64,000 nucleotides of DNA from Granulosicoccus sp036478565 (GCA_965224525.1 OZ245050.1:2294001-2358000); one strand, 5' to 3'. Numbered from the stretch's first letter, positions 42,842-52,218 are shown. A program made the numbers and translations. Notes: a model not told the origin generated them from the letters alone.

Positions 42842-44638
42842 CTATTTTCGATCAACTTGCAGGACCGCCAGAAACGCCTCCTGTGGAATCTCGACCCGAC
42901 CAACTTGTTTCATGCGCCGTTTACCGGCTTTTTGCTTTTCCAGCAATTTGCGCTTGCGGCTGACATCGCCCCCATAGCACTTTGCTGTGACGTTTTTACG
43001 CAACGCCTTGATCGAAGAACGGGCAATGATATTCGAGCCAATAGCCGCCTGCACTGCAACATCGAACATCTGTCGCGGGATGATGTCTTTCATGCGCTCA
43101 GCGAGCTCTCGACCACGCGCCTGAGAGCGATCCCGGTGAATGATGGAAGCCAGTGCATCAACCTTGTCGCCATTGATCAAAATATCTACTTTGACAAGGT
43201 TTGCCTGTTGAAAGCGCAGGAATTCATAATCAAACGACGCATAACCACGACTGACTGATTTCAGACGGTCAAAGAAATCCAGCACCACCTCGGACAGCGG
43301 CAATTCATAGCTCATCGAGACTTGACGCCCGAGGTATTGCATACTGGTTTGCACGCCGCGTTTTTCGACGCACAGCCCGATGACCTCACCGACGTAGTCT
43401 TGCGGCAACAGCAGATTTGCACGAATGATGGGTTCGCGGATTTCCTCAATAACATTGACCGGCGGCAAATCCGCCGGGCTGTGTATGTATAACAATTCAC
43501 CCTTCGTATTGAGTATCTCGTAGACCACGGTTGGCGCGGTCGAGATCAGATCCAGGTTGTATTCCCGCTCCAGCCTTTCCTGAACGATTTCCATGTGCAG
43601 CATGCCAAGGAAACCACAACGGAAACCAAAACCCAAAGCCGTTGAGGTTTCCGGTTCATAGTGCAAAGCTGCATCGTTTAAGCGTAATTTGGACAAGGCT
43701 TCACGAAAATTTTCGTAGTCATCGCTTTCAATTGGAAACAGCCCGGCGAAAACCCGAGGCTGTACTTCCTTAAATCCTGGCAGCGCATCAACAGCTGGAT
43801 TGTTGGCAAGGGTAATTGTATCGCCTACCCGCGCAGCTTCAATCTCCTTTATACCCGCGATAATGAAGCCCACCTCTCCTGCCGAAAGCTTGTCCAGTGT
43901 CTTTCGTTTTGGTGTAAACACGCCGACATCATCTGCCTGAAACGTACGGCCGGTTGACATTATCTGAATTTTTGCACGCTTTTCAATACAGCCCTCAACC
44001 ACTCGAACCAGTGTGATAACGCCCACATAGGTATCAAACCAGGAGTCGATAATCAAGGCTTTGGCTGGCGCTTCAGGGTCGCCAAGCGGTGCTGGGATGC
44101 GAGCAACAATTTGCTCAAGCACATCCTCAACACCCAGCCCGGTCTTGGCACTCACATGGATTGCATCATGCGCTTCGATGCCAATAATTTCCTCAATTTC
44201 GTCGACAACCCGATCCGGGTCTGCTGCTGGCAAATCAATCTTGTTGAGCACTGGCAGCACCTCCAGCTCCTGCTCTATCGCGGTATAGCAATTGGCAACA
44301 CTTTGCGCCTCGACTCCCTGGGACGCATCCACGACCAACAACGCACCTTCGCAGGCTGATAGGGAGCGTGATACCTCGTAGGAAAAATCCACATGCCCGG
44401 GTGTGTCAATAAAATTCAGGTGATACACCTCACCACTGCGCGAGGTGTAGTCCAGCGATACGGCTTGCGCCTTAATCGTGATGCCTCGCTCTTGCTCGAT
44501 ATCCATCGAATCAAGCACCTGAGCCGACATCTCTCGATCGCTCAAACCACCACACACCTGGATGAAGCGGTCGGCCAGGGTCGACTTGCCGTGGTCGATA
44601 TGAGCGATGATGGAGAAATTGCGAATGTTTTGCTGCAT
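42842..44638 (-). CDS. lepA: Elongation factor 4 (LepA)
   Basis: LepA is a ribosomal GTPase that back-translocates or remodels stalled or maturing ribosomes. The 598-residue protein has G1 AHIDHGKST, the RGITIKAQAVSL effector region, DTPGHVDF, NKIDLPAADPDRV, the EF-G-like domains and the LepA-specific C-terminal domain with GYASFDYEF and the KQKAGKRRMKQVGRVEIPQEAF end. Length equals E. coli LepA (599). It precedes lepB, as usual. Confidence 0.98.
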   Translation of the reverse strand: MQQNIRNFSIIAHIDHGKSTLADRFIQVCGGLSDREMSAQVLDSMDIEQERGITIKAQAVSLDYTSRSGEVYHLNFIDTPGHVDFSYEVSRSLSACEGALLVVDASQGVEAQSVANCYTAIEQELEVLPVLNKIDLPAADPDRVVDEIEEIIGIEAHDAIHVSAKTGLGVEDVLEQIVARIPAPLGDPEAPAKALIIDSWFDTYVGVITLVRVVEGCIEKRAKIQIMSTGRTFQADDVGVFTPKRKTLDKLSAGEVGFIIAGIKEIEAARVGDTITLANNPAVDALPGFKEVQPRVFAGLFPIESDDYENFREALSKLRLNDAALHYEPETSTALGFGFRCGFLGMLHMEIVQERLEREYNLDLISTAPTVVYEILNTKGELLYIHSPADLPPVNVIEEIREPIIRANLLLPQDYVGEVIGLCVEKRGVQTSMQYLGRQVSMSYELPLSEVVLDFFDRLKSVSRGYASFDYEFLRFQQANLVKVDILINGDKVDALASIIHRDRSQARGRELAERMKDIIPRQMFDVAVQAAIGSNIIARSSIKALRKNVTAKCYGGDVSRKRKLLEKQKAGKRRMKQVGRVEIPQEAFLAVLQVDRK

Positions 44639-44761
44639 GAGTTCGGATTAATGCTGTACTTGCGAATCAGGATCGGATCGGGTCACCAAGGAAAAAAGCC
44701 AATGAGCCGAACGGATAAAATCCGATTCATGGCGAAAGACAATGCTGCGTGCAGCAGACGG

Positions 44762-45046
44762 TCAATCTGACGTATTGTAGCTTGCCAGCACTTGCCTCAC
44801 GGCCTGAAGGTCAAGAAAGTGGTGACAAAGCTCGATTTCGTCATGTGCTAGCACCGGCACGCGTTCATTGTAGCGCTCCCGCAGCGCCGGATTGTCATCG
44901 ATATCGACGCGTAGCAGGCGGTAACTGCCGCGCGGCAGCAATTGTTCAAGCTGCTGTTCGAGGTCTTCACACAAATGGCAACCTTCACGAAAAAAAAGCG
45001 TTAAGTCTACCGCGGCGATGGTGTCACTCCCCCCGTTTTCATACAT
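44762..45046 (-). CDS. Glutaredoxin-like thiol protein (DUF836 type)
   Basis: The 94-residue product is a small thioredoxin-fold protein with the redox pair C23-H-L-C26 in LTLFFREGCHLCEDL, RLLRVDIDDNPALRERY and the cis-proline region RVPVLAHD. This matches the glutaredoxin-like family that often sits between mucD and lepA in Gammaproteobacteria. The partner and substrate are unknown. It lies 56 bp after mucD on the same strand and is probably part of the rpoE-lepB transcript. Confidence 0.88.
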   Translation of the reverse strand: MYENGGSDTIAAVDLTLFFREGCHLCEDLEQQLEQLLPRGSYRLLRVDIDDNPALRERYNERVPVLAHDEIELCHHFLDLQAVRQVLASYNTSD

Positions 45047-45102
45047 TCAGTCAGCTGTAACCGACCAATCGTCATTATTTTATCTAAAATTCGGGATCTG
45101 AA

Positions 45103-46566
45103 CTAATCAGCGTCAATCTTAAGCGCCAAAAACTTCGGTTCGCCCCCTTGCTGTACAAGAACATTCACCAGTTTTTGCTCAGCCAGACCATCAAGCACTG
45201 CCTGAAATTCCTCTGGTGAGTCGACCGGCTTGTTGTCGAGCGCAAGCACAACATCGCCCTCACTGATACCGGCCTCATCAGCCGGCCCACCCTTTTTCAC
45301 ACGACTAGCCTGTACTCCGCCCTGATCCACACCCAGCTGTTCGCGGGTTTCCGTATCCAGCGGTTCAACATCCAGACCAAGCACATTGGTTGAAGGGCTG
45401 CCCCCCTGTGACATGCTTTGCTGTAGCTGTTCATCGTTTGGCAATTCACCAATGTTGACGACCAGATCAATCGACTTGCCGTCCCGGTGCACTTTAAGCC
45501 TGGCATCACTATTGGCTGGAATTCGACCAACCAGCGGTGGTAGTGCTGATGAGCGTTCGATACGGTGGTCTTCAAAACGTGTAATAACGTCGCCCACCTT
45601 CAATTCGGAACTCTCCGCCGGAGAGTCATCCAGTATGCGTGCAACCAACGCCCCGTGCGCCGTTTTCATACCAAACGATTCGGCAAGCTCCATCGTCACT
45701 TCCTGAATGATGACGCCTAGCCAGCCACGCGCAACCTGCCCGTTGTTCTGTATTTGCCCTGCAACATCCATTGCCATCTCGATGGGTATTGCAAATGACA
45801 ATCCCATGAAACTACCCGTCCTACTATAAATCTGGCTATTGATACCGATGACATCGCCCTCAAGATTGAACAGAGGCCCACCCGAATTACCCGGGTTGAT
45901 TGCCACATCAGTCTGGATAAACGGTACATAGCTTTCATTGGGCAGCGCTCGGCCGGTAGCACTGACAATGCCTGCTGTGACGGAAAAATCAAATCCGAAC
46001 GGTGAACCAATTGCCAGCACCCACTCTCCGACTTCGAGCTGATCACTGTTGCCAATACTGACGACCGGCAAGTCTGCCGCATCAATTTTTAACACTGCTA
46101 CGTCCGAACGCGGGTCGGCACCTACCACCGTCGCGGTCAACTGACGGCGATCATGCAGGCGCACGATGACTTCATCGGCATCAGCCACAACATGATTATT
46201 GGTCAGGACGTAACCGTCTTCGGAAATGATGAAACCGGAACCCAGAGCATTACTTTCAAGTGAGCCACGAGGCTGTTGTTCCTCCTGATAACGTTTGAGC
46301 AGATCTTCCAGCGGAGAACCTTCCAGACCAGGGATTGACTCAGGATCAGGCATTGAATCCAGTAAGGAGGCCTCCTGATCCTCGTCCGGCCGCTGTCGGG
46401 TGCTGATATTGACCACCGCCTTGTGATTTTTTTTCACCAGTTCGGTGAAATCAGGCAAGCTATCCAGGGCGTGTGCAGTTCCGGGTATCAGCACCACAAT
46501 GGCTAGCATAGCCAATGGCATTATGGCGAGCACAAAAGTTCGGTAAGCTTTCTGGCTGAACTTCAT
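45103..46566 (-). CDS. mucD: Periplasmic serine endoprotease DegP/MucD
   Basis: MucD (DegP/HtrA family) degrades misfolded periplasmic proteins and dampens the sigma-E (AlgU) response. The 487-residue precursor has a signal peptide (hydrophobic LAIMPLAMLAIVVLIPGTAHA), a trypsin-like domain with His in LTNNHVVADADE, Asp in DPRSDVAVLKI and Ser in NPGNSGGPLFN, and two PDZ domains (about 285-375 and 395-480). The start at 46566 has AGGA 6 nt upstream. It follows rseC, the standard algU-mucA-mucB-mucC-mucD order of Pseudomonas. Confidence 0.95.
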   Translation of the reverse strand: MKFSQKAYRTFVLAIMPLAMLAIVVLIPGTAHALDSLPDFTELVKKNHKAVVNISTRQRPDEDQEASLLDSMPDPESIPGLEGSPLEDLLKRYQEEQQPRGSLESNALGSGFIISEDGYVLTNNHVVADADEVIVRLHDRRQLTATVVGADPRSDVAVLKIDAADLPVVSIGNSDQLEVGEWVLAIGSPFGFDFSVTAGIVSATGRALPNESYVPFIQTDVAINPGNSGGPLFNLEGDVIGINSQIYSRTGSFMGLSFAIPIEMAMDVAGQIQNNGQVARGWLGVIIQEVTMELAESFGMKTAHGALVARILDDSPAESSELKVGDVITRFEDHRIERSSALPPLVGRIPANSDARLKVHRDGKSIDLVVNIGELPNDEQLQQSMSQGGSPSTNVLGLDVEPLDTETREQLGVDQGGVQASRVKKGGPADEAGISEGDVVLALDNKPVDSPEEFQAVLDGLAEQKLVNVLVQQGGEPKFLALKIDAD

Positions 46567-46651
46567 ATCAATTCCTGGTGTAAAGCTGAATTCGTTATTG
46601 TGTGCGTGTGCAGAAACTGCGCTGTATTGCAATGACTACCGGTCAGGCCGA

Positions 46652-47161
46652 CTACAACTGCAATATGCGTATTGTACGAGCGGAATCAAGACACACACTA
46701 TGGGTTGCCAGGCGGCCAAGTGCGGGCGCTACCTTGCGCCATGCAAGTACCCCTCCAGCCAGACCTGCCGCAGCTGCGAGAGCCACAGCCCATTCCGCTG
46801 CCGGAAGACCGAGTATGATGCCGGAGATCCTCATGCCTGGCAGTATCGCCCATAATGCGTAAGGCAGGCTGGCGCCCAGCACGATCCCCAGTGTTGGCAG
46901 ACTGAAGGCGGCCAGAACCAGCCACAACCAGCCAGACCCGTCACCTTCCGGCACATCGATAATGACAAGATCACCTGGAACCACGCCCAACCGGTCCTGT
47001 ACATGGATTTGAATGGCCCTGGAATCAGGTGACAATCGTCCGGCACCGCAACCTGCGCCGCTGGCACAGCGCCGACAAGCAACCTTCGCATCAAGCTCAA
47101 CAAGCACTTTGCGTGATTCCGACGCGTTGGCAACTGACACTACACGCACATTGTGTCTCAC
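46652..47161 (-). CDS. rseC: SoxR-reducing / sigma-E regulatory protein RseC (MucC)
   Basis: The 169-residue protein has the RseC layout: an N-terminal cytoplasmic domain with a cysteine cluster (ACRRCASGAGCGAGRL, four Cys), a PGDLVIIDVPEG strand, and two transmembrane helices (about 90-115 and 119-145). RseC homologues modulate the sigma-E response and in E. coli are linked to SoxR reduction. It starts with GTG, and GTGA overlaps the rseB stop by 4 bp, so translation is coupled. Confidence 0.9.
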   Translation of the reverse strand: MRHNVRVVSVANASESRKVLVELDAKVACRRCASGAGCGAGRLSPDSRAIQIHVQDRLGVVPGDLVIIDVPEGDGSGWLWLVLAAFSLPTLGIVLGASLPYALWAILPGMRISGIILGLPAAEWAVALAAAAGLAGGVLAWRKVAPALGRLATHSVCLDSARTIRILQL

Positions 47162-48189
47162 CGGGTTAGTCGGACAGATTCAGCAATTATTCGCACAGTG
47201 GCTGCAGGCACTTCACCAACGACTGTGACATAGGCCGCATCAAGACTCAGCCCATAGGCATTCAGCGCACCCATGGTCGACAAACCGGACGCACTGACAT
47301 CCTGATCGCTGGCGGCCACATGCTCGACATAAACAGACACACTCGCCATGCCGTCGGACACCATGGCATGACTCACAGGCCCATCATTGATTGGCATGGG
47401 ACGATAGGTTTCAGAAATTTTTTTGTAACCTGATGGCAACTCACTGAAGCCAACCCGGTCGTGTTTGCCAGGTTGCGAACTGCCACTGGGCGTTGTAGCA
47501 GCCACCGCAGGTTCAACCCAGATAACCTTGTCATTTTCCACATCGACGTCAAATCGATCCGGCTCGATGATGTCCGGGTAGTCAATAGCCGTAAACACGA
47601 TCTGCTCGACCGCCTTGTCGATATCATTCAACAGCATGTATCGCAGTAGCATGCGTTTTTTCTGATCGATCCAGAAGCGATACCCATAGCGGTATTGATC
47701 ACGAGGTTGAATCTCGACGACATGTGTCGCGACACCTGCCACCCGGTCAGGCTTGGCCAGACGAATGGTATAAGCCTCGTTATGCGCCAGAGAGGCATCG
47801 ACAGATGGTAACAATTCACGCGGCTTTGACTTACTGACAACCACGGACTGACTGGCTGGCCAAATGCAGGTCACTTTCATATCATTGCGAATGACCTCGC
47901 GCGCCTCGCCGTCGAGTGATCGCATGCGTTCTAGCTCACCACGCGCATCGCTTGAGTGCAGGATATGCATCGTTTTCACGCTACTACCCTGCACGTGGAC
48001 GAATGTACCTTCGTAATTCAGGGTTTTCAGCGCATTCGACATTGCTTCAATCAATGCTGCCGGACTTTCGGATGCCGGTTGCGCTTTACTGTCATCGGCA
48101 TGTACCGCAGAGTTGCTGGCCAGAACAACGGCCAGACTCGTAGCAAGTTTTACCGCTGTTAATGCAGCCGCAAGACAAGGACGCTTCAT
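47158..48189 (-). CDS. rseB: Sigma-E factor negative regulatory protein RseB (MucB)
   Basis: RseB binds the periplasmic part of the anti-sigma factor RseA and shields it from proteolysis until it senses lipoprotein/LPS signals. The 343-residue precursor has a signal peptide ending near VHA-DD, an N-terminal lipoprotein-like domain (ALIEAMSNALKTLNYEGTFVHVQG, YRYGYRFWIDQKKRMLLRYMLLN) and the smaller C-terminal domain (HDRVGFSELPSGYKKISE). The start at 48189 has GGAG 7 nt upstream and clears the rseA stop. Confidence 0.94.
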   Translation of the reverse strand: MKRPCLAAALTAVKLATSLAVVLASNSAVHADDSKAQPASESPAALIEAMSNALKTLNYEGTFVHVQGSSVKTMHILHSSDARGELERMRSLDGEAREVIRNDMKVTCIWPASQSVVVSKSKPRELLPSVDASLAHNEAYTIRLAKPDRVAGVATHVVEIQPRDQYRYGYRFWIDQKKRMLLRYMLLNDIDKAVEQIVFTAIDYPDIIEPDRFDVDVENDKVIWVEPAVAATTPSGSSQPGKHDRVGFSELPSGYKKISETYRPMPINDGPVSHAMVSDGMASVSVYVEHVAASDQDVSASGLSTMGALNAYGLSLDAAYVTVVGEVPAATVRIIAESVRLTR

Positions 48190-48193
48190 GGCA

Positions 48194-48946
48194 CTACTCC
48201 GGCCCACGCTCTTGATAGCCTACCAATCGGGAGTACGGCAGCATGCCCTGACGATCGGCCGTTGGAGAATTCTCGATGTGCTGCGACAGAAACATATTCA
48301 GCCGCTGCTCGGACGCCGAGCGCCGGGTAGTCTCGGGTGACACCCAGAAAGAACCTGTATTGGCAACATAATCAACTTCGGGCAGCGGCGCACCGGGGAC
48401 CTGGCTGGAGAAGGCACCAGCACCAACCGCTGTAGCTCCTTCGGCGGTGCTGCTGGCAACCTGTGCCGCATCGTCCGCACTGCCGGGAATACCACCCGCA
48501 TTCCACAATGACAGGCCACCAACGGTTGCCAGCGCAACGCTTGCAGCCAGCGCAAAGCCGGCTACACCAGTGCGCCAGTTATTGACCGGCTGTGTCTGCA
48601 AGTCCGCTGCCCGAGCTTTTGTCAGGCTACCGCTCTGCCGAGTTTGATCTTGCATGTCCGGCACAACGGGTAACGCTCTTGTGATATCAGCATCATCCGG
48701 CACACCGATGACTGACACGTTACTGTAAACGGGTTCGTTCTCGAGCGCCGCGCTGATACGGGCTGCCAGTATGCTTTGCGGGTCTACAGACTCATTCTTG
48801 ATGACATCACGAATCAGGTGATAGCGACCCCACTTGGATTGCAGCGATGCATCACGACAAATACCGGCGATGCAGTCAGAGCTGTCGATATCCTGCCATT
48901 CGCCGTCCATGAGCTGCGACAGTGTTTGATGATCGGAGTGTTGCAT
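48194..48946 (-). CDS. rseA: Anti-sigma-E factor RseA (MucA)
   Basis: RseA holds sigma-E inactive at the inner membrane and is cut by DegS and RseP on envelope stress. The 250-residue protein has the cytoplasmic anti-sigma domain (QTLSQLMDGEWQD..., LQSKWGRYHLIRDVI, 1-75), a linker, one transmembrane helix (about 128-148, AGFALAASVALATVGGLSLW) and a periplasmic tail. The C-terminal motif YQERGPE does not match the E. coli DegS-activating endings. The start at 48946 has AGGT 6 nt upstream. It lies 4 bp beyond the rpoE stop. Confidence 0.93.
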   Translation of the reverse strand: MQHSDHQTLSQLMDGEWQDIDSSDCIAGICRDASLQSKWGRYHLIRDVIKNESVDPQSILAARISAALENEPVYSNVSVIGVPDDADITRALPVVPDMQDQTRQSGSLTKARAADLQTQPVNNWRTGVAGFALAASVALATVGGLSLWNAGGIPGSADDAAQVASSTAEGATAVGAGAFSSQVPGAPLPEVDYVANTGSFWVSPETTRRSASEQRLNMFLSQHIENSPTADRQGMLPYSRLVGYQERGPE

Positions 48947-48950
48947 GGAC

Positions 48951-49607
48951 TTACCTGCGTTTCTCTTCAAGCAAAGGCTCGAGATTGTTGTCTATCGATT
49001 CACGTGCACGAAATATGCGGGATCGCACGGTACCTATCGGACAATCCATGGCCAGTGATATTTCCTCATAACTCATGCCGTCGAACTCCCTGAGAGTGAT
49101 AGCTGTGCGCAAGTCCTTTGGCAAGGCCTCAATCGAGTCGCTGATAACCCGGGCTATTTCATCGGTCATCAGGACACGCTCTGGGGTCGCGTTTTCGCGC
49201 AGCGCATGGCCACTTTCATACTGTTCAGCATCTGCAGCATCAATACCGGTATCGCTGATTTTTCGCCCCATGGTAACGAGGTGATTCTTCGCCGTATTAA
49301 TTGCAATACGGTATAACCATGTATAGAACGCGCTATCGCCGCGAAAGTTCTTCAATCCGCGATAAGCTTTGATAAATGCTTCCTGCGTCACATCCTGAGA
49401 CTCATGAATATCATGCACGTAGCGCGAAACCAGGTGGCCAATTTTGTGCTGATATTTCAGCACAAGCAGATCGAACGCGGCTTTGTCACCGCGCTGCACG
49501 CGCTCGACGAGCGCCATATCGATCTCTTTTTCACTCAAGGGCTGCGCCCCGCCAGGCCGGTTGCGCGGCTTCGGTGTCGTGGCAGCGACTACCGATCGCG
49601 AAGTCAT
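48951..49607 (-). CDS. rpoE: Sigma factor RpoE (AlgU)
   Basis: This is the extracytoplasmic stress sigma factor. The family core ALVERVQRGDKAAFDLLVLK, the region 2 segment FRGDSAFYTWLYRIAINTAKN and the region 4 helix-turn-helix SYEEISLAMDCPIGTVRSRIFRARE are all close to E. coli RpoE and Pseudomonas AlgU. The frame is open to 49697, giving 40-60 residues beyond the usual N-terminus. I chose the ATG at 49607 (218 residues, GGAA 5 nt upstream) because a predicted sigma-E promoter would start transcripts near 49697. An ATG at 49517 with AAAGAG would give 188 residues. It leads the rseA-rseB-rseC-mucD operon and is divergent from rhdA. Confidence 0.95.
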   Translation of the reverse strand: MTSRSVVAATTPKPRNRPGGAQPLSEKEIDMALVERVQRGDKAAFDLLVLKYQHKIGHLVSRYVHDIHESQDVTQEAFIKAYRGLKNFRGDSAFYTWLYRIAINTAKNHLVTMGRKISDTGIDAADAEQYESGHALRENATPERVLMTDEIARVISDSIEALPKDLRTAITLREFDGMSYEEISLAMDCPIGTVRSRIFRARESIDNNLEPLLEEKRR

Positions 49608-49703
49608 GATGTTCCGCGCTCGCATACAACTCGCGACAGACACCGGTTCAATGTCGCGAATCATAGCAGTTCCTTTGTGTTGTCTGACGGTTGCCATACA
49701 GCC

Positions 49704-49729
49704 TATGACCGCGAATCTGGTTATAGTTC
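49704..49729 (-). promoter_or_regulatory. Possible sigma-E autoregulatory promoter of rpoE
   Basis: On the minus strand GAACTA (-35) and TCATA (-10) are 15 bp apart, close to the sigma-E/AlgU consensus GAACTT-N16-TCTGA. Most rpoE operons are self-activated. The match is partial. Confidence 0.4.
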
Positions 49730-49795
49730 AAGCCAGCATGGATTATCCACGCAATCTGCCATTTGCGTTCACAAAGCTCATAAAGAACCGGAACC

Positions 49796-50608
49796 ATGAC
49801 TCTACTACCGCTTGTAGTCAGCCCGACCGACCTGGTCACTGCGAACAACAAACCTGTCAAGCTGCTGGATTTGAGAGCGACCGAAGCATTTCTTGATAGC
49901 CATTTGCCAGCCGCTGTTTCAGCCGATGCAGCCTTGCTCAACCGCAGTAATCCGCCTGCCGGCGGCCTGTTGCCAGAAGAGCAAACTGTCAACCGCTTGC
50001 TTGCCGAGGCCGGTATTCACTCCGGCGATCATATTGTTGCTTACGACACTGGTGCAGCAACACAGGCAGCCCGGCTTATCTGGGTGTTACACGCCTTTGG
50101 CTTCACGCAATGTAGCTGGTTGAACGGCGGTTTCGAGGCATGGCAGCACGCCGGGCTTGCAACAGAAAGCGGATCATCGGAGCCTGCCGTTGGCAGTCTT
50201 CGCCTGACTCGCGTAGCCGACAACCAGATTTCTGTCGAACAGCTGATGGCGGAACTGGCCGACCCTGCGCTGAGTATCGTTGATACCCGTACGGCGGCCG
50301 AATACGCCGGTACAGACATCCGCAGCGCCAAGGGCGGCCATGTACCCGGTGCGCAGCACTTTGACTGGAATGACTTGTTTGGACCGGACAAAAGACTGCG
50401 TGACGACAAAGACTTGCTGGCTGAATTTGCCGCTATCGGCGTTGCGGCAGGCAAAAAAACTGTAGTGTACTGTCAAACACACCAACGCTCCGCTGTTACC
50501 TACGTCGTGCTAAAACACCTCGGCTTCCTGCACATACGAGCACTCGACGGCGCTTGGTCAAACTGGGGTAATCGGCATGACACGCCCAAGGCCACAATGG
50601 ACTCATAA
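49796..50608 (+). CDS. rhdA: Thiosulfate sulfurtransferase (rhodanese RhdA)
   Basis: Rhodanese transfers sulfur from thiosulfate to thiophilic acceptors. The 270-residue protein has two rhodanese domains: an inactive N-terminal one (VKLLDLRATEAFLDSHLPAAV) and a catalytic one with VDTRTAAEY, GGHVPGAQHFDW and the active cysteine in VVYCQTHQRSAVTY (C226). The CQTHxRS loop is the Azotobacter/Pseudomonas RhdA type rather than E. coli SseA (CGSGVTA). GGAA lies just before the ATG. It is divergent from rpoE and convergent with rsgA, and the rhdA-rsgA-orn neighbourhood recalls Pseudomonas. Confidence 0.92.
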   Translation: MTLLPLVVSPTDLVTANNKPVKLLDLRATEAFLDSHLPAAVSADAALLNRSNPPAGGLLPEEQTVNRLLAEAGIHSGDHIVAYDTGAATQAARLIWVLHAFGFTQCSWLNGGFEAWQHAGLATESGSSEPAVGSLRLTRVADNQISVEQLMAELADPALSIVDTRTAAEYAGTDIRSAKGGHVPGAQHFDWNDLFGPDKRLRDDKDLLAEFAAIGVAAGKKTVVYCQTHQRSAVTYVVLKHLGFLHIRALDGAWSNWGNRHDTPKATMDS

Positions 50609-50637
50609 GCCTGCATCCAGGGCGTCTGTACCGCAAT

Positions 50638-51576
50638 TTATTCTGCAAGCAGCAGCTTTTGGTAGTTGGCAAAACGCCAGTCCGCGATTGCACCATCGGC
50701 AAGCGCTTGCTGAACCGCGCAGCCCGGCTCCACTTGGTGCGAGCAATCGCCAAACCGGCAGGCTTGCGCAATCTCGGCCAGTTCCAGATAGCCCAGCCGC
50801 ACATCACGGGCCGACAAATGCGCCACAGAGTATTGCCTGACACCGGGTGAATCGATGATGCCTGCGTTGTCGGGCAAGTCATACCAGCAGGTTACCGACG
50901 TTGTGTGCGAGCCCATACCTGTAGCCCTGGAGATGGCCCCAATACGAACTTCGAGATCCGGTAACAACTGCTGCACGATTGAAGACTTGCCAACACCACT
51001 GGCACCTACCAGTGTCAGGATTCGGCCAGGTAGTTCGTCCAGCAGTGGCTGCATACCGCCCGGTGTTTTCGTATCGATCATGACAGCTGGGTAGCCAATA
51101 CTCTGGTAAACAGCCAACCACCGCCGAGCTTCGTCCAATGCCTCACCCGTCAACAAATCGGCCTTGTTGAATAGAATGATCGCACTGACGCCGGCGCGGT
51201 TGGCAGCCAGGCAAAGCTGGTCAATCAACAGGGTATCAATGCCTGGCGGTGCCGCGGAGACGATGCCCAGGTGCGTCAGGTTTGCGGCCAATGGTTTTAG
51301 TTGCCGCCGGTCGGCGCGTTGCAGCACACTGCTGCGTGGCAGTAATTCGGTGACACGAACATTGGTTTCATCATCCGCGTCTATCACCACCAGGTCACCG
51401 GATACCAGCAAGGGCAAACTGCGCAGCGGTGTCGCTTGAATGATTTCGGTTTGCCCGTGTCGCCGGACGGCTACGGTGGCTCCAAAGTTCGCGATTACAC
51501 GCGCACACCCATCCTGGCCTGACTGAGAGCTATCGCTGTCGCGCTGTTGTGGTTTCAACGAATTCTGATCGGGCAC
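50638..51576 (-). CDS. rsgA: Ribosome small subunit GTPase RsgA
   Basis: RsgA is a circularly permuted GTPase for late 30S maturation. The 312-residue protein has an N-terminal OB fold (ARVIANFGATVAVRR), then the permuted G motifs in the order G4 FNKADL, G1 GASGVGKSS and G3 DSPGVRQY, and the C-terminal zinc finger CRFGDCSHQVEPGC. The start is GTG at 51576. It is divergent from orn with 57 bp between starts. Confidence 0.96.
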   Translation of the reverse strand: MPDQNSLKPQQRDSDSSQSGQDGCARVIANFGATVAVRRHGQTEIIQATPLRSLPLLVSGDLVVIDADDETNVRVTELLPRSSVLQRADRRQLKPLAANLTHLGIVSAAPPGIDTLLIDQLCLAANRAGVSAIILFNKADLLTGEALDEARRWLAVYQSIGYPAVMIDTKTPGGMQPLLDELPGRILTLVGASGVGKSSIVQQLLPDLEVRIGAISRATGMGSHTTSVTCWYDLPDNAGIIDSPGVRQYSVAHLSARDVRLGYLELAEIAQACRFGDCSHQVEPGCAVQQALADGAIADWRFANYQKLLLAE

Positions 51577-51633
51577 GGCAGATATTGTGTTTATATGCTT
51601 GAATCTATAGCCAGTCTACAGCAGGAACCGGCA

Positions 51634-52179
51634 ATGCCAGCCAATGATGACAACCTGATCTGGGTCGATCTCGAAATGACCGGGCTCGAACCGGACACCG
51701 ACACGGTGATCGAGATAGCAACGATCGTTACCGACCCACAACTGGTCACCCTGGCCGAGGGGCCGGTTATCGCTATCCGCACTGAAGAGTCCCGGCTGAG
51801 TGCCATGGATGACTGGAATACAAAGCACCATGGCGAATCCGGACTGCTGGAGCGCGTGCGCCACAGCAGCCATACGCTGGAGGACGCGGCGAACGAAACC
51901 ATCCGCTTCCTGCAGGACTGGGTTGCAACGGGAAAGTCCCCCATGTGTGGCAACAGCATCTGCCAGGACCGGCGCTTCATGGTGCGCGCCATGCCTACAC
52001 TGGAAGCCTATTTCCATTACCGAAACATCGACGTCAGTACCATCAAGGAACTGGTACGCCGGTGGCAGCCCGAAGCCATGGCAGGCTTTTCCAAGCAAAA
52101 CACCCACCTCGCCCTAGACGACATCCGCGAATCCATCGCCGAACTCGCCCACTACCGCCAACACATCTTCAGTATTTAG
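51634..52179 (+). CDS. orn: Oligoribonuclease
   Basis: Orn degrades RNA dinucleotides and short oligomers, including pGpG. The 181-residue protein carries the DEDDh motifs: IWVDLEMTGLEPD (D12, E14), GNSICQDRRFMVRAMP, and HLALDDIRESIAELAHYR with the catalytic His and last Asp. The start at 51634 has AGGA 7 nt upstream; longer in-frame starts add residues not seen in the family. It is followed by two 17-bp direct repeats and a terminator. Confidence 0.97.
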   Translation: MPANDDNLIWVDLEMTGLEPDTDTVIEIATIVTDPQLVTLAEGPVIAIRTEESRLSAMDDWNTKHHGESGLLERVRHSSHTLEDAANETIRFLQDWVATGKSPMCGNSICQDRRFMVRAMPTLEAYFHYRNIDVSTIKELVRRWQPEAMAGFSKQNTHLALDDIRESIAELAHYRQHIFSI

Positions 52180-52218
52180 GGGTCGGACCTCAGAGGGTAT
52201 CTAGGGGTCGGACCTCAG
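52177..52218 (+). repeat. Two 17-bp direct repeats with palindromic core
   Basis: TAGGGGTCGGACCTCAG occurs at 52177-52193 and again at 52202-52218, separated by 8 bp. The first copy begins at the orn stop codon. The core GGTCGGACC is a near-palindrome (GGTC-G-GACC). Motifs of the GGGGTCxGACC type are, to my knowledge, frequent near REP-associated (Y1) transposase elements, but no such gene is adjacent here. Confidence 0.7.
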
